A program made the translations under genes and the position numbers. This document shows positions 34,878 through 43,637 of a DNA stretch of 64,000 bases, one piece after another. The notes beneath the pieces are model-generated. The model saw only the letters and a list, made by a program, of their open reading frames with translations, was not told where the DNA came from and did not search any database. How positions within the stretch are numbered: position 1 is the stretch's first letter; each line of letters opens with the position of its first letter. Origin of the DNA: Candidatus Bathyarchaeota archaeon (GTDB lineage Archaea > Thermoproteota > Bathyarchaeia > Bathyarchaeales > SOJC01); the NCBI GenBank assembly GCA_020341775.1, contig CP070835.1, positions 1,246,229 to 1,310,228 on the forward strand, given 5' to 3'.

Positions 34878-35072
34878 GTTTTAACCACCAAGCATGCGAT
34901 TTGCACCAATGGTTTTAGGCATGTGGCTATGTGGAAGGTTCTGAGATAAACATTTCGTATAGAATGTCTAAACATATCTAACGTGGTAAAACGTGATGTT
35001 TGGCGTTGAAGCGCAAAGTTTAAGGGTGGTCTGCGTGAAGTCTTTTGAGTAACCGAGACTTGAGGTCTTCCC
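34878..35072. promoter_or_regulatory. Divergent control region between the CoA operon and rpo5
   Basis: This 195-bp AT-rich gap serves both the minus-strand CoA operon and the plus-strand rpo5 gene. It contains TCTAAACATATCTAA-like repeats around 34969-34982 and a GAGGT Shine-Dalgarno site (35062-35066) for rpo5. I cannot place the TATA boxes with certainty. Confidence 0.45.
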
Positions 35073-35630
35073 TTGAATGATGAAACCGAAATAACTTTAG
35101 AAGAAAAAAAAGCTGCAATTCTCATAAAACTTAGAGGTTACAGGAAACTTTCTACGAAAAAAAAGGAATATAAGAATGCATTTGGATTCTCTGTGAAAAC
35201 GCCGGAGGGCAAATCAATAATATATTGCATTCCCTCCAGTGGCACTGTAGGAGTTCAATACATCAACCAACTTGCAAAAATTATGGAAGAAGAAAAGCTG
35301 GAAAAGGCAATAGTGGTAACAAGCGGACGATATACTCAAGCTGCCAAAAAAAAGGCAAGGAAAAAAGGAATAGAATTGATTCCTCGGATTTTCCCAATTT
35401 TTGACATTTTCGATCATGAGCTTGTGCCTAAACATGAGATTCTATCATCTGAAGAACGAGAACAGTTGCTGAATAGATATCGTGTCGACCCCTATCAGCT
35501 GCCCAGAATAAGAACCTCTGACCCTGTGGTGAAAGCCGTAGGAGCAAAGACAGGCGACATTGTAAGAATCATCCGAGACAGCCACACTGCGGGGAAATAT
35601 GTTGCTTATCGATACGTAGTAGAAGGCTAA
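35073..35630 (+). CDS. rpo5: RNA polymerase subunit Rpo5 with eukaryote-like N-terminal domain
   Basis: The last 78 residues (108-185) are classical archaeal Rpo5/Rpo[31 protein letters not shown], then [17 protein letters not shown]. Archaeal Rpo5 normally stops there at about 80 residues, but this gene adds 107 in front. From memory of human Rpb5, the block [20 protein letters not shown] with [15 protein letters not shown] aligns with the Rpb5 jaw ([20 protein letters not shown], AIIVV). The TTG start at 35073 follows GAGGT by 6 nt. The gene sits apart from other polymerase genes. A fusion to a restriction-nuclease-like fold is the alternative reading. Confidence 0.9.
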   Translation: MNDETEITLEEKKAAILIKLRGYRKLSTKKKEYKNAFGFSVKTPEGKSIIYCIPSSGTVGVQYINQLAKIMEEEKLEKAIVVTSGRYTQAAKKKARKKGIELIPRIFPIFDIFDHELVPKHEILSSEEREQLLNRYRVDPYQLPRIRTSDPVVKAVGAKTGDIVRIIRDSHTAGKYVAYRYVVEG

Positions 35631-35725
35631 GGTGCTATATATCCGTGCGGAATTCCTAATTCTTCAAACCGAAACCTATATCAGATCTTCCATACACAAC
35701 TCCCCAGCCACATTGGATAGGATGA

Positions 35726-36412
35726 TTGCACATGACTATAAGAGCGGTTGCCTTTGATCTTGATGGAACTCTTGCTGAATTCAACCTTGACTATAAAAGT
35801 GTGAGAGCTGAGATTAGGGCTTTCCTCATAAACCAAAAATTTCCTGCTTCAATATTTTCTAGAAATGAAAGCGTCTTTGAAATGCTGGAAAAAGCTGAGG
35901 TTTTAATGAGGAACAACGGTAGAACGGAAGAAGATGCCTCTGCTGTTCAAGAACGTGCTTTAGACATAGTGTTCAAGCATGAAATTAAAGCGGCCCGTGA
36001 GACCTCGCTCTTACCAGGCGTGTTTGAAACACTAAGAATTTTAAAGGACGCAGGCTTGAGGCTCGCCATTTTTACAATCAACAGCAAAAGAGCGACAGAC
36101 TTCATTCTCCATAGCTTTCATTTGACGCAGTTTTTCGAGGCTGTAGTCACTCGAGAAACTGTTTCAAGAGTGAAACCTGACCCCTCACATCTAGCTGCTG
36201 CTGTGAAAGCGTTAAACGTGAATTATGATGAAGTAATTGTCGTGGGCGATAGTGTGGTGGACATGCGAAGTGCCAAAGCGTTAGATGTTAAGGCTGCTGT
36301 GTGCATTGTCTCGGAAGGGAGTGAAACTAAGAAGCTAATTCAAGCAGGGGCTACTCATACGATTGAGTCGATAACTAAGTTGCCAGCTTTGATCACAGAT
36401 CTAGACAACTAG
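35726..36412 (+). CDS. HAD-family phosphatase, phosphoglycolate phosphatase-like
   Basis: This 228-residue HAD hydrolase has motif I FDLDGTLAEF (residues 10-19), motif II TINSK, the KPDPSHL lysine motif III and motif IV GDSVVDMRSAK. A helical cap lies between motifs I and II, as in phosphoglycolate phosphatase and related enzymes. Substrate is unknown; these proteins often repair side products. Two ATGs six bases apart are possible starts. It is 95 bp after rpo5. Confidence 0.9.
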   Translation: MHMTIRAVAFDLDGTLAEFNLDYKSVRAEIRAFLINQKFPASIFSRNESVFEMLEKAEVLMRNNGRTEEDASAVQERALDIVFKHEIKAARETSLLPGVFETLRILKDAGLRLAIFTINSKRATDFILHSFHLTQFFEAVVTRETVSRVKPDPSHLAAAVKALNVNYDEVIVVGDSVVDMRSAKALDVKAAVCIVSEGSETKKLIQAGATHTIESITKLPALITDLDN

Positions 36413-36422
36413 TCGGGTATTC

Positions 36423-36885
36423 ATGGCTTTCAGTTGGCTGAAAAATGGAGATATACATCCTCTACAGTGGCTTCTTCACTTGGACAAAAGCTTCTTTGGC
36501 TACTCCAAATATCAAGGAGTAAGTTACAACGTGGCCTTGAAGTCCACTCTTGTCTTGACAGGAAAAAACTCTTATGGATACATGCATCCGGAAGCTTCCT
36601 CTGGTTCGAAGACGGTGGAAATTATGAATTACTGAAAGCAAAATATCAATTGTGCCGACGCCGGGTCACTCAGTGGGACATCAATCGGTAATCATTCAGA
36701 GGGGTCAAACCTCAGTTGTTCACTGCGGGGATGCTTCACCATTGAGAGAAAACTTAAAAAGACGAAACATTCCGGGTGTGCTTGACCGGGCTGACCAGCC
36801 ATTAGAGTCAATTGATAAGCTTCGTGCTATCAAAAATCAGTCCTACATTTTTTCGCATGATAACGAACAGCAAAGGCTGAAATAA
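36423..36885 (+). pseudogene. Broken metallo-beta-lactamase-fold gene (lactonase-like)
   Basis: The beginning of the family appears in one frame (GDIHPLQWLLHLDKSFFGYS, then KYQGVSYNVALKSTLVLTG), and a central scrap GGNYELL lies in another. The C-terminal half is in a third frame from about 36652 (VPTPGHSVGHQSVIIQRG, VVHCGDASPLRENL, ending YIFSHDNEQ). The central zinc motif HxHxDH is missing, and at least two frameshifts and an internal deletion are required. It resembles N-acyl homoserine lactonase-type hydrolases. It fills the 620-bp gap before the ribosomal operon. Confidence 0.75.
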
Positions 36886-36972
36886 CCAACGCGTGCGCCG
36901 TTCTCGTACTCGTGGGCAGCGTTCGCAGAGTAGCCTCCATAGACTAATAAGCCTGCTGGAGTTTATTAAAGG

Positions 36973-36984
36973 AAAGTTTAAATA
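36973..36984 (+). promoter_or_regulatory. Promoter of the ribosomal protein/RNA polymerase operon
   Basis: AAAG followed by TTTAAATA gives a BRE/TATA pair 57-50 bp before the uS13 ATG. The predicted transcription start near 37006 leaves a leader of about 28 nt with a GGAG Shine-Dalgarno element 8 nt before the ATG. Confidence 0.55.
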
Positions 36985-37033
36985 AATTGTGAATCCTTTT
37001 CCGTAGTTAGCTTCAAAACATTGGAGATTTAAA

Positions 37034-37504
37034 ATGTCAACGGAATTCCGCCACATTACTCGAATTGCTGAGACAGACTTGGATGGCGCCCTAAAAGTGG
37101 CCTACGCCATCTCGAGAATTAAGGGTATAGGAATCAACATGGCAAATGTCATAGTTAGAAAGGGTGGAGTAAATCCAGAAATGCGACTTGGATTTATCTC
37201 TGAACAAGATTTGGCCAAGCTGGAAGATATTATAGAAAATCCAGTTAAGTATAATCTGCCTGAATGGCTTTTTAACCGTCAGAAAGACTTAGATACTGGA
37301 GAAAATCTGCATTTTACAGGCTCCGATCTTGTGCTCCAAACCAAAACAGACATAGATCTAATGAAAGCCACAAAGTCATGGAAGGGTTATCGTCACTCTT
37401 ATGGATTAAAAGTTCGTGGTCAACGGACAAAAACTACAGGAAGGAAAGGAAAAGCCATAGGCGTTAAGAAGAAGAGAGTAGTGGGGGGTAAATCTAGTGG
37501 GTGA
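37034..37504 (+). CDS. rps13: Ribosomal protein uS13
   Basis: This small-subunit head protein contacts the P-site tRNA and 23S bridge. It is 156 residues with archaeal features: FRHITRIAETDLDGALKVAY, the helix-two-turn-helix IKGIGINMANVIVRKGG and the basic tail RGQRTKTTGRKGK. It opens the operon uS13-uS4-uS11-Rpo3-eL18-uL13-uS9-Rpo10, the order seen across archaea. The stop overlaps the uS4 start by 8 bp. Confidence 0.97.
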   Translation: MSTEFRHITRIAETDLDGALKVAYAISRIKGIGINMANVIVRKGGVNPEMRLGFISEQDLAKLEDIIENPVKYNLPEWLFNRQKDLDTGENLHFTGSDLVLQTKTDIDLMKATKSWKGYRHSYGLKVRGQRTKTTGRKGKAIGVKKKRVVGGKSSG

Positions 37505-38072
37505 TCCGAAAAAGCAGCGGAAGAAGTATGACCCTCCTCGGTTTCCATGGAGAACAGACGTGCTGCAAGGAGAGCTAAGGCTGCTTGGCCAATATGGCCT
37601 ACGAAACAAGCGAGAACTATGGCGACACAAAACCATGTTGTCAAAATTTCGAGGCTCAGCACGTTCTACATTGGGCATGTCTGAAGAAGAAGGGAAAAAA
37701 ATGAAAATTCAACTTTTAAACAGATTGAACCGACTTGGAATACTTCCAGAGACTGCTGGTCTTGACGATGTGCTAGATTTGGCAATTGAAGATATTCTTG
37801 AAAGAAGACTGCAATCTCTTGTTTTTAATAAGGGCTTGGCGAAATCAGTCTATCAAGCTCGTCAACTCATCACGCATGGCCACATCGCGATTGGTAAAAA
37901 GAGAGTGACAGCCCCAAGCTATCTGGTGCCTAGATTAGAAGAAGCTCATATTGAGTATAGTCCTTCCAGCACTATAGCCAACAGTGATCACCCCCTACGG
38001 CAGACTCTGATTAGTTTACCACCAAAGACAAAGACTATAGAAAATGCTACTGAAGAGGGCGCTCGATCATGA
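37497..38072 (+). CDS. rps4: Ribosomal protein uS4
   Basis: This primary 16S rRNA-binding protein has 191 residues. The N-terminal block [14 protein letters not shown] is archaeal or eukaryotic in type, and the S4 RNA-binding domain reads [20 protein letters not shown] with [17 protein letters not shown] start overlaps uS13 by 8 bp, and the 3' end overlaps uS11 by 4 bp, so the three are translationally coupled. The acidic tail (ATEEGARS) is unremarkable. Confidence 0.97.
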   Translation: MGDPKKQRKKYDPPRFPWRTDVLQGELRLLGQYGLRNKRELWRHKTMLSKFRGSARSTLGMSEEEGKKMKIQLLNRLNRLGILPETAGLDDVLDLAIEDILERRLQSLVFNKGLAKSVYQARQLITHGHIAIGKKRVTAPSYLVPRLEEAHIEYSPSSTIANSDHPLRQTLISLPPKTKTIENATEEGARS

Positions 38073-38464
38073 GCAAGAAAGTTACTAAATGGGGAGTGGT
38101 CCACATCTACAGCTCGTACAATAACACGATAATACACATAACCGATATCTCGGGGGCTGAAACAATTTCAAGGACTAGTGGCGGTATGTTCGTAAAAGCA
38201 GACCGCCTAGAGTCTTCTCCGTATGCTGCCATGCGAGCTGCATCTTCTGCTGCTTCGACTGCAAGAGAAAAAGGCATAACAGCTATTCACATAAAAGTTA
38301 GAGCGCCCGGTGGGTCAGGCGCTAGGACCCCCGGGCCAGGAGCTCAAGCAGCTATAAGAGGATTGGCAAGAGCTGGATTTCGTATCGGTCGCATTGAAGA
38401 AACCACGCCTGTTCCCCACGACGGTACACGAAGGAAGGGGGGCCGAAGAGGGCGGAGAGTATAA
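38069..38464 (+). CDS. rps11: Ribosomal protein uS11
   Basis: A platform protein of the small subunit, 131 residues long. The order of blocks is [20 protein letters not shown], the [19 protein letters not shown] region, [20 protein letters not shown] and the C-terminal [20 protein letters not shown], all standard for archaeal S11. An ATGA overlap joins it to uS4. A 52-bp gap separates it from rpo3. Confidence 0.97.
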   Translation: MSKKVTKWGVVHIYSSYNNTIIHITDISGAETISRTSGGMFVKADRLESSPYAAMRAASSAASTAREKGITAIHIKVRAPGGSGARTPGPGAQAAIRGLARAGFRIGRIEETTPVPHDGTRRKGGRRGRRV

Positions 38465-38516
38465 TGTGTGTGTTTAGTGACAGCGAAAACACGCTGCTAA
38501 GAGGAGTGAAAAAGGC

Positions 38517-39338
38517 GTGAAGATGGAAATCTTGGAAAGAGATGAAAATTCTTTACGTTTACGTATTGGAGGAACCAACGCGGCTTTCATGAACGCGTTA
38601 AGGAGGATAATCCTTTCCGAAGTGCCGAGTATGGCTGTAGACGACGTAGTGATTATCGAAAACTCCTCAACTATTCAAGACGAATTTCTAGCGCATCGAA
38701 TTGGGCTCATGCCGCTTAAAACAGATTTGGACACATACAATTTGCCCGAAAACTGCATATGCAAGAGCGAGTTTGGCTGCAACCTATGTCGAGCATCTTT
38801 GATTCTAGATGTAGAGGCAGAAGATCATACAATAACAGTCTACTCAGGAGAATTTAAGTCTGAAAATCCAGCAACAATCCCTGTTAGTGGCAAAATTCCC
38901 ATTGTCAAATTGGCTCCCGAGCAGAAAGTAAGACTTGAAGCTTATGCTCGGTTGGGAAAAGGCGAAGATCATGCTAGATGGCAACCTGTTTCCATGTGTG
39001 CTTATAAGTTTAGACCGATAGTTAAGGTTGACTCTAAACATTGTGACTTATGTGGTGCCTGTGTAGAAATTTGTCCAAAGAATGTTTTATTGAAGGCAGG
39101 GAACAAGGTCGAGATTAAGAACAGTGATAACTGTACCTTATGTCAGGACTGCATGGATATCTGCAAGAAGACGCCTAAAGCCGTGGAAGTGGTTTGGGAT
39201 GAGAACTCGTTCATATTTAGTCTAGAATCAACAGGCGCCCTTTCGCCAGAGAGAATTCTTAGTGAAGCACTTAACATTTTGGATGGAAAATTAAAGGATT
39301 TTCTAGAGCAGTTTGCAGGGAAGGAAAATGAAAAATAA
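38517..39338 (+). CDS. rpo3: RNA polymerase subunit Rpo3 with two iron-sulfur motifs
   Basis: This 273-residue subunit (bacterial alpha-like) helps to assemble archaeal RNA polymerase with Rpo11. The alpha motif is NAFMNALRRIILSEVPSMA (with ANAFMNALRR at the dimer interface). A ferredoxin-like domain inserted near residues 170-220 carries two complete CxxCxxCxxxC motifs (CDLCGACVEIC and CTLCQDCMDIC), enough for two 4Fe-4S clusters. Some archaea keep one cluster or none; this lineage keeps both. The alternative ATG at 38523 is close to the annotated GTG. Confidence 0.96.
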   Translation: MKMEILERDENSLRLRIGGTNAAFMNALRRIILSEVPSMAVDDVVIIENSSTIQDEFLAHRIGLMPLKTDLDTYNLPENCICKSEFGCNLCRASLILDVEAEDHTITVYSGEFKSENPATIPVSGKIPIVKLAPEQKVRLEAYARLGKGEDHARWQPVSMCAYKFRPIVKVDSKHCDLCGACVEICPKNVLLKAGNKVEIKNSDNCTLCQDCMDICKKTPKAVEVVWDENSFIFSLESTGALSPERILSEALNILDGKLKDFLEQFAGKENEK

Positions 39339-39690
39339 GAAACCTGACAACCCAAGATTGCTTGAGCTAATTCGCTTCTTGCAGAAGATGTCGAGGGAGA
39401 ACGACGCAAAGATATGGAATGCCATAGCCAATGTTCTATCGAAACCTAGGAGCATGCGTGTCTCAATCAACTTGAGCCGCATAAGTCGCCACTCTGAAAA
39501 AGGAGAGGTTGTAGCAGTACCAGGAAAGGTGCTTGGATCTGGAACTATCAACCATCCGGTTACAGTTGCTGCGTTCAGTTTTTCACCTGCTGCAAGAGAG
39601 AAAATAAGGCGTGTAAAAGGAAAATGTTTGACATTCTCTGAATTAGTGAAGAAGAATCCAAGAGGTTCAAATGTGCGAATTGTGGTGTAA
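39328..39690 (+). CDS. rpl18e: Ribosomal protein eL18
   Basis: An archaeal/eukaryotic large-subunit protein related to bacterial L15. The blocks are NPRLLELIRFLQKMS, INLSRISRHSEKGEVVAVPG and KVLGSGTINHPVTVAAFSF. The ATG at 39328, shortly after GGGAAGG, is preferred over the TTG at 39313 because family members begin near this point; it gives 120 residues. The start overlaps the 3' end of rpo3 by 11 bp. Confidence 0.95.
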   Translation: MKNKKPDNPRLLELIRFLQKMSRENDAKIWNAIANVLSKPRSMRVSINLSRISRHSEKGEVVAVPGKVLGSGTINHPVTVAAFSFSPAAREKIRRVKGKCLTFSELVKKNPRGSNVRIVV

Positions 39691-39693
39691 AAT

Positions 39694-40140
39694 ATGATTC
39701 TGCAACGTGAATCTGCTGTAGTTATCGACGCAAGTAATTTGATATTAGGTCGAATGGCCACAATAATCGCAAAACGTCTCCTCGAAGGCGAAAGCATCAT
39801 AATCTTGAATGCGGAGAAGACTGTGATATCTGGGAAGAGACTCAGCATCGTCAAGGAAGCGAAACGGAAATTAACAATTGGTCATCCCCGAAAAGGACCC
39901 TATTTTCCTAGGCGGCCGGATCGGTATGTGAAACGTGTTATTCGAGGCATGTTGCCTAGAAAAAAGTCGAAGGGGTTAAACGCTTATAGAAGGCTACGGG
40001 TCGTTGTTGGAGTGCCTCAAGAGTTTAAAGACAAATCTAGAGAAACAATCTCTGAAGCAAAATCTGAGAATCTTAAATGTTCGTATATCACCGTAGGCGA
40101 ATTAGTTAAGGAAATTGGATGGACTCCGAAAGGCGATTGA
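39694..40140 (+). CDS. rpl13: Ribosomal protein uL13
   Basis: This large-subunit protein has 148 residues. Archaeal features are [33 protein letters not shown] and the basic centre [20 protein letters not shown] followed by [19 protein letters not shown]. The start lies 3 bp after eL18, and the stop is 1 bp before the chosen uS9 start. In some archaea uL13 and uS9 are encoded together as here. Confidence 0.96.
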   Translation: MILQRESAVVIDASNLILGRMATIIAKRLLEGESIIILNAEKTVISGKRLSIVKEAKRKLTIGHPRKGPYFPRRPDRYVKRVIRGMLPRKKSKGLNAYRRLRVVVGVPQEFKDKSRETISEAKSENLKCSYITVGELVKEIGWTPKGD

Positions 40141-40141
40141 T

Positions 40142-40555
40142 ATGCCAAGCTCGAAGAAAATAATAATTGTCAGTGGAAAGCGAAAAACTGCTACCGCTAG
40201 AGCTTCAATTAGAACAGGCAGAGGAAGAATTAGAATCAACAATGTTCCCCTAGAAATCTTTGAACCTGAGGTTGCTCGAATGAAGATTTCGGAGCCTCTT
40301 CTTTATGTTGGCAAAGAGTTGAGGGGCCAGGTTGACATTAATATAAAGGTTAAAGGTGGAGGCTTCATGGGACAAGCAGAGGCTGCAAGGATGGCGGTGG
40401 CGAGAGGACTTTTGAAGTGGACCAAGAACAAACACCTGCAATCCGCTTTGGCCGAATACGACAGAACTATGCTCGCAGGCGATCCTAGACGAAAGGAACC
40501 GAAAAAGTTTGGAGGCCCAGGGGCTCGCGCGAGAAAGCAAAAGAGCTATAGGTAG
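40142..40555 (+). CDS. rps9: Ribosomal protein uS9
   Basis: This small-subunit protein has a C-terminal tail that reaches the P-site tRNA. It is 137 residues from the ATG at 40142. Motifs are [20 protein letters not shown], the [19 protein letters not shown] region and the end [13 protein letters not shown], with the invariant C-terminal Arg. The alternative start at 40115 would overlap uL13 and add non-homologous residues. Confidence 0.96.
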   Translation: MPSSKKIIIVSGKRKTATARASIRTGRGRIRINNVPLEIFEPEVARMKISEPLLYVGKELRGQVDINIKVKGGGFMGQAEAARMAVARGLLKWTKNKHLQSALAEYDRTMLAGDPRRKEPKKFGGPGARARKQKSYR

Positions 40556-40577
40556 AAAAAGGAGAATGAAGTAAGAA

Positions 40578-40802
40578 TTGATTATTCCTGTCCGCTGTTT
40601 CACTTGTGGAAAAGTAATAGGTGACAAATGGGAAGACTTCGCTCAGCGCGTGAAGGAAGGCGACGATGCGGGTAAAGTTTTGGACGATTTAGGTTTGACG
40701 CGTTATTGTTGCAGAAGAATGCTTCTTTCTCACGTGGAAATCATAGATGAGATCATAAAATTCTATGAGGTTGGACGAAAACAGCAGATTGGACCACCAT
40801 AA
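40578..40802 (+). CDS. rpo10: RNA polymerase subunit Rpo10
   Basis: This small zinc-binding subunit bridges Rpo3 and Rpo2. It is 74 residues with the zinc pattern [13 protein letters not shown] and the unusual paired cysteines RYCCRRM, as in all Rpb10/RpoN proteins. The TTG start at 40578 lies 22 bp after uS9. The next gene (enolase) starts 4 bp after its stop. Confidence 0.96.
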   Translation: MIIPVRCFTCGKVIGDKWEDFAQRVKEGDDAGKVLDDLGLTRYCCRRMLLSHVEIIDEIIKFYEVGRKQQIGPP

Positions 40803-40806
40803 GGGA

Positions 40807-42075
40807 ATGACATTGTCCACAGAAATAAAGGAGATCGCAGCACGCAAAATCTTCAATAGTCGCGGTGAAGAAACAATAGAAGTTGATATTAAGACTGAGT
40901 CAGGTTTCGGTAGAGCAGCGGCTCCGGCTGGGGCAAGCAAAGGGGGCGCTGAGGTGCTATATTATCCAAAAGGAGGCGTAGATGCAGCTGTGAAAATTGT
41001 CATTGAAACGATCTCTCCCAAACTGGTTGGCATGGACTCGAATGAGCAGGAAGAAATAGACTTGCTGCTTCACGAGATTGATGGAACGGAGAAGTTTGAG
41101 AATATCGGAGGGAATACCGCATACGCAATTTCCTTGTGCACGGCTAAGGCTGCAGCTGACTCCTGTCAACTTTTGCTATATGAATACCTTGCAGGTCACG
41201 CTGCTTCCGAGCTTCCATTCCCATTGGGGAATGTACTAAGTGGAGGTCGACATGCTCATGGGAGAGCTCCAGACATACAAGAATTCTTGGTCTTGCCTGT
41301 TCACGCAAAATCTTTTTGGGAAGCTGCAAAGGCGAATGTGACATTCCATAAGAAGGTGGGTGACATTCTTAGAGGGACGAGGAAAGCATTCACGAGCGGA
41401 AGAAGCGATGAGGGCGCATGGATTGCTGATATCGACAATGACGATGCAATAGAACTTATGACAAAGTCATGCGAAGAAGTTTCGCAGGAGTTGGGGATTG
41501 AATGTAGAATTGGATTGGATGTGGCTGCATCAACGCTCTGGAAGCCAAGAACGGGTCGTTATGTCTATTCCCACCAAAACATTGAGAGAACACCAGAGGA
41601 ACAAGTGGAGTATATCCTAGAGCTCATTGAGAAACATAATTTGATCTATGTAGAAGATCCTTTCCACGAAGAGGATTTCGAAAATTTTGCCAAGTTAACT
41701 AAAAAAATTGACAGTTGTCTTATTTGCGGCGACGATCTTTTTGTTACAAATGCGAAGCGACTCAAACTTGGAATCCAAAAGGATGCTGCAAATTCAGCAA
41801 TAATAAAACCGAATCAGGTTGGTACCCTAACTGATGCCTGGAACGCTACAAAAATCGCCAAAGAGGCTCTATATACGCCAGTGGTTTCACACCGTTCGGG
41901 CGACACTGTAGGCACTGAAATTGCTCATTTAGCAATGGCTTTCAACTGTCCAATTATTAAAACAGGCGTTGTTGAAGGGGCCCGAATCGCAAAAATCGAT
42001 GAACTCGTCAGAATAGAAGACACGCTTGGAAACAGAGCGCGGATGGCAAAAATTTCCGTTAAAGGAGGGAAATAG
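40807..42075 (+). CDS. eno: Enolase
   Basis: It converts 2-phosphoglycerate to phosphoenolpyruvate. Active-site blocks include the loop GGRHAHGRAPDIQEFLVLP, GDDLFVTN, the catalytic Lys in IIKPNQVGTLTDA and SHRSGDT. The GDEGG motif of most enolases reads RSDEGAW here, keeping the catalytic Glu; I believe crenarchaeal enolases show similar variants. The start is uncertain: ATG 40807 or TTG 40813, the latter being spaced 6 nt from AGGGA. The conserved IKEIAARKIFNSRGEETIEV follows either way. Confidence 0.94.
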   Translation: MTLSTEIKEIAARKIFNSRGEETIEVDIKTESGFGRAAAPAGASKGGAEVLYYPKGGVDAAVKIVIETISPKLVGMDSNEQEEIDLLLHEIDGTEKFENIGGNTAYAISLCTAKAAADSCQLLLYEYLAGHAASELPFPLGNVLSGGRHAHGRAPDIQEFLVLPVHAKSFWEAAKANVTFHKKVGDILRGTRKAFTSGRSDEGAWIADIDNDDAIELMTKSCEEVSQELGIECRIGLDVAASTLWKPRTGRYVYSHQNIERTPEEQVEYILELIEKHNLIYVEDPFHEEDFENFAKLTKKIDSCLICGDDLFVTNAKRLKLGIQKDAANSAIIKPNQVGTLTDAWNATKIAKEALYTPVVSHRSGDTVGTEIAHLAMAFNCPIIKTGVVEGARIAKIDELVRIEDTLGNRARMAKISVKGGK

Positions 42076-42077
42076 TA

Positions 42078-42776
42078 CTGTCAGATAAGGAGGCAATCGA
42101 AAAAACCGAGTCTGAAGAAAAGGCAAGTTGGAAGGAAGAAAGGGAAGAAGAGTTTTCATCAACCGCTGACGATGAACTATTGTTACCACGCGATGTGCTG
42201 CTTTCCGCAGGTATTCACATTGGTACTAGGATGAAAACCAAAGACATAGATCAATTCATATACCGCGTAAGACCCGATGGCTTATTCGTGTTGGATGTAA
42301 AGAAAACAGACGAGCGCATACGCATCGCAGCGAAATTCCTCTCAAGATTTGACTCCCAAAAAGTCGCTGTCGTTGCAGCGCGACTTTATGCAAGGTATCC
42401 GGCGAGGAAGTTCTGTGAGGTGACAAAAACCATCCCTATTATAGGACGGTTTGTCCCTGGTCTGCTATCCAATCCTTTATATCCCAACCACGTTGAACCG
42501 GGAGTCCTGATAATATCAGATCCGAAAGCCGACGCTCAGGCAATAAGAGAAGCAGCCGTCATGGGCATTCCAGTGATAGCTTTGTGTAGCACCGATAACG
42601 ATTTTTCGGGTGTAGACTTCGTAATCCCTACAAACAATAAAGGTAGAAGAGCCTTGGCAGTTATTTACTGGATGTTGGCTAGACAAGTCCTTCGCGAAAA
42701 GGGAGAGCTAGCGCCTGATAAAGACATGGAATTGTCCATAGACGATTTTGAAGCAAAGATTTCTCGCGAAGATTAG
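42078..42776 (+). CDS. rps2: Ribosomal protein uS2, probable CTG start
   Basis: The uS2 core is clear: LLSAGIHIGTRMKTKDIDQF, VRPDGLFVLDVKKTDERI and FVPGLLSNPLYPNHVEPG, then LCSTDNDFSGVDFVIPTNN. The usual start call would be TTG 42180, which has no Shine-Dalgarno site. The frame stays open upstream through an acidic stretch (ESEEKASWKEEREEE) to a CTG at 42078 placed 9 nt after GGAGG. No ATG, GTG or TTG lies between. An acidic N-terminal leader is usual for archaeal uS2, so a CTG start (232 residues) is proposed. Confidence 0.92.
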   Translation: MSDKEAIEKTESEEKASWKEEREEEFSSTADDELLLPRDVLLSAGIHIGTRMKTKDIDQFIYRVRPDGLFVLDVKKTDERIRIAAKFLSRFDSQKVAVVAARLYARYPARKFCEVTKTIPIIGRFVPGLLSNPLYPNHVEPGVLIISDPKADAQAIREAAVMGIPVIALCSTDNDFSGVDFVIPTNNKGRRALAVIYWMLARQVLREKGELAPDKDMELSIDDFEAKISRED

Positions 42777-42794
42777 CAGAATGAGGAAAGCTCT

Positions 42795-43637
42795 GTGAAA
42801 ATACGAAGGCCGACTCAAGCTGGAAGCTTCTACGCAGGCACCACCGAATCCCTAACAAGGCAAATAGAAGACTGCTTCACTCACTCACTTGGTCCGGGCG
42901 AAAAACCAATATTACAGGGAGGGCCAAGGAACATTGTAGGGTTAATCTGCCCACATGCAGGCTACGCCTATTCAGGGCCAATAGCTGCTCATTCCTATCA
43001 CCGGTTGGCGTCTGACGGGAAGCCAGATATCATTGTGATTTTTGGTCCGAATCACACTGGACAAGGTTGTGGATTGGCAGCAACGAAGGGGGCATGGCGC
43101 ACACCTTTAGGTGATGTATCTGTTGATGAAGACGCTGTTGACCGAATTGTACGGAAATCAGACGTCATTGATATAGACGAGTCAGCACACGCATACGAAC
43201 ATTCTATTGAAGTTCAACTGCCCTTCCTTCAATATCTCTACAGCTCTAGCTTCACGTTTGTTCCGATAAGTTTTCTCATGCAAGATTTTGAATCCAGTCG
43301 GGAAGTCGGTCAAACTGTGGCAGAGGTTTTGGAGGGTAGAGATGTGTTAATCATCGCTTCCACAGACATGACTCATTACGAGCCACATGAGATTGCTCAA
43401 AAGAAAGATAAGAAAGCGCTTAGTGCCTTGGAAAGACTGGACGAAAGAGAATTTCATTCAACAATTGAAAGTGAGTGCATAACTGCCTGTGGTTATGGTC
43501 CTGTGGCAGCTCTAGTATCTGCAGTAAAGCTTCTTGGCGCTAGGAAAAGCCAGATACTTTGTTACAGAACGAGCGGCGACATCACAGGGGATTATGCGGC
43601 TGTTGTGGGCTATGTTGCTGTCGCATTTACAAGATGA
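42795..43637 (+). CDS. MEMO-family protein
   Basis: This 280-residue protein is of the MEMO/AMMECR class (class III dioxygenase-like fold). The blocks are RRPTQAGSFYAGT, CPHAGYAYSGPIAAHSY, FGPNHTGQG and the ALSALERLDEREF region. In archaea it sits in the isoprenoid/ribosomal cluster, as here, but its reaction is not settled. His residues in PHAGY and GPNHTG and a Cys near the end (ITACGYGPV) mark the putative metal site. Start is GTG 42795. Confidence 0.92.
   Translation: MKIRRPTQAGSFYAGTTESLTRQIEDCFTHSLGPGEKPILQGGPRNIVGLICPHAGYAYSGPIAAHSYHRLASDGKPDIIVIFGPNHTGQGCGLAATKGAWRTPLGDVSVDEDAVDRIVRKSDVIDIDESAHAYEHSIEVQLPFLQYLYSSSFTFVPISFLMQDFESSREVGQTVAEVLEGRDVLIIASTDMTHYEPHEIAQKKDKKALSALERLDEREFHSTIESECITACGYGPVAALVSAVKLLGARKSQILCYRTSGDITGDYAAVVGYVAVAFTR

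Noticed and set aside
40807-42075. Enolase lacks the usual GDEGG motif
   Set aside because: The catalytic Glu is kept in SDEGAW and the other active-site blocks are complete; similar variants occur in archaeal enolases.
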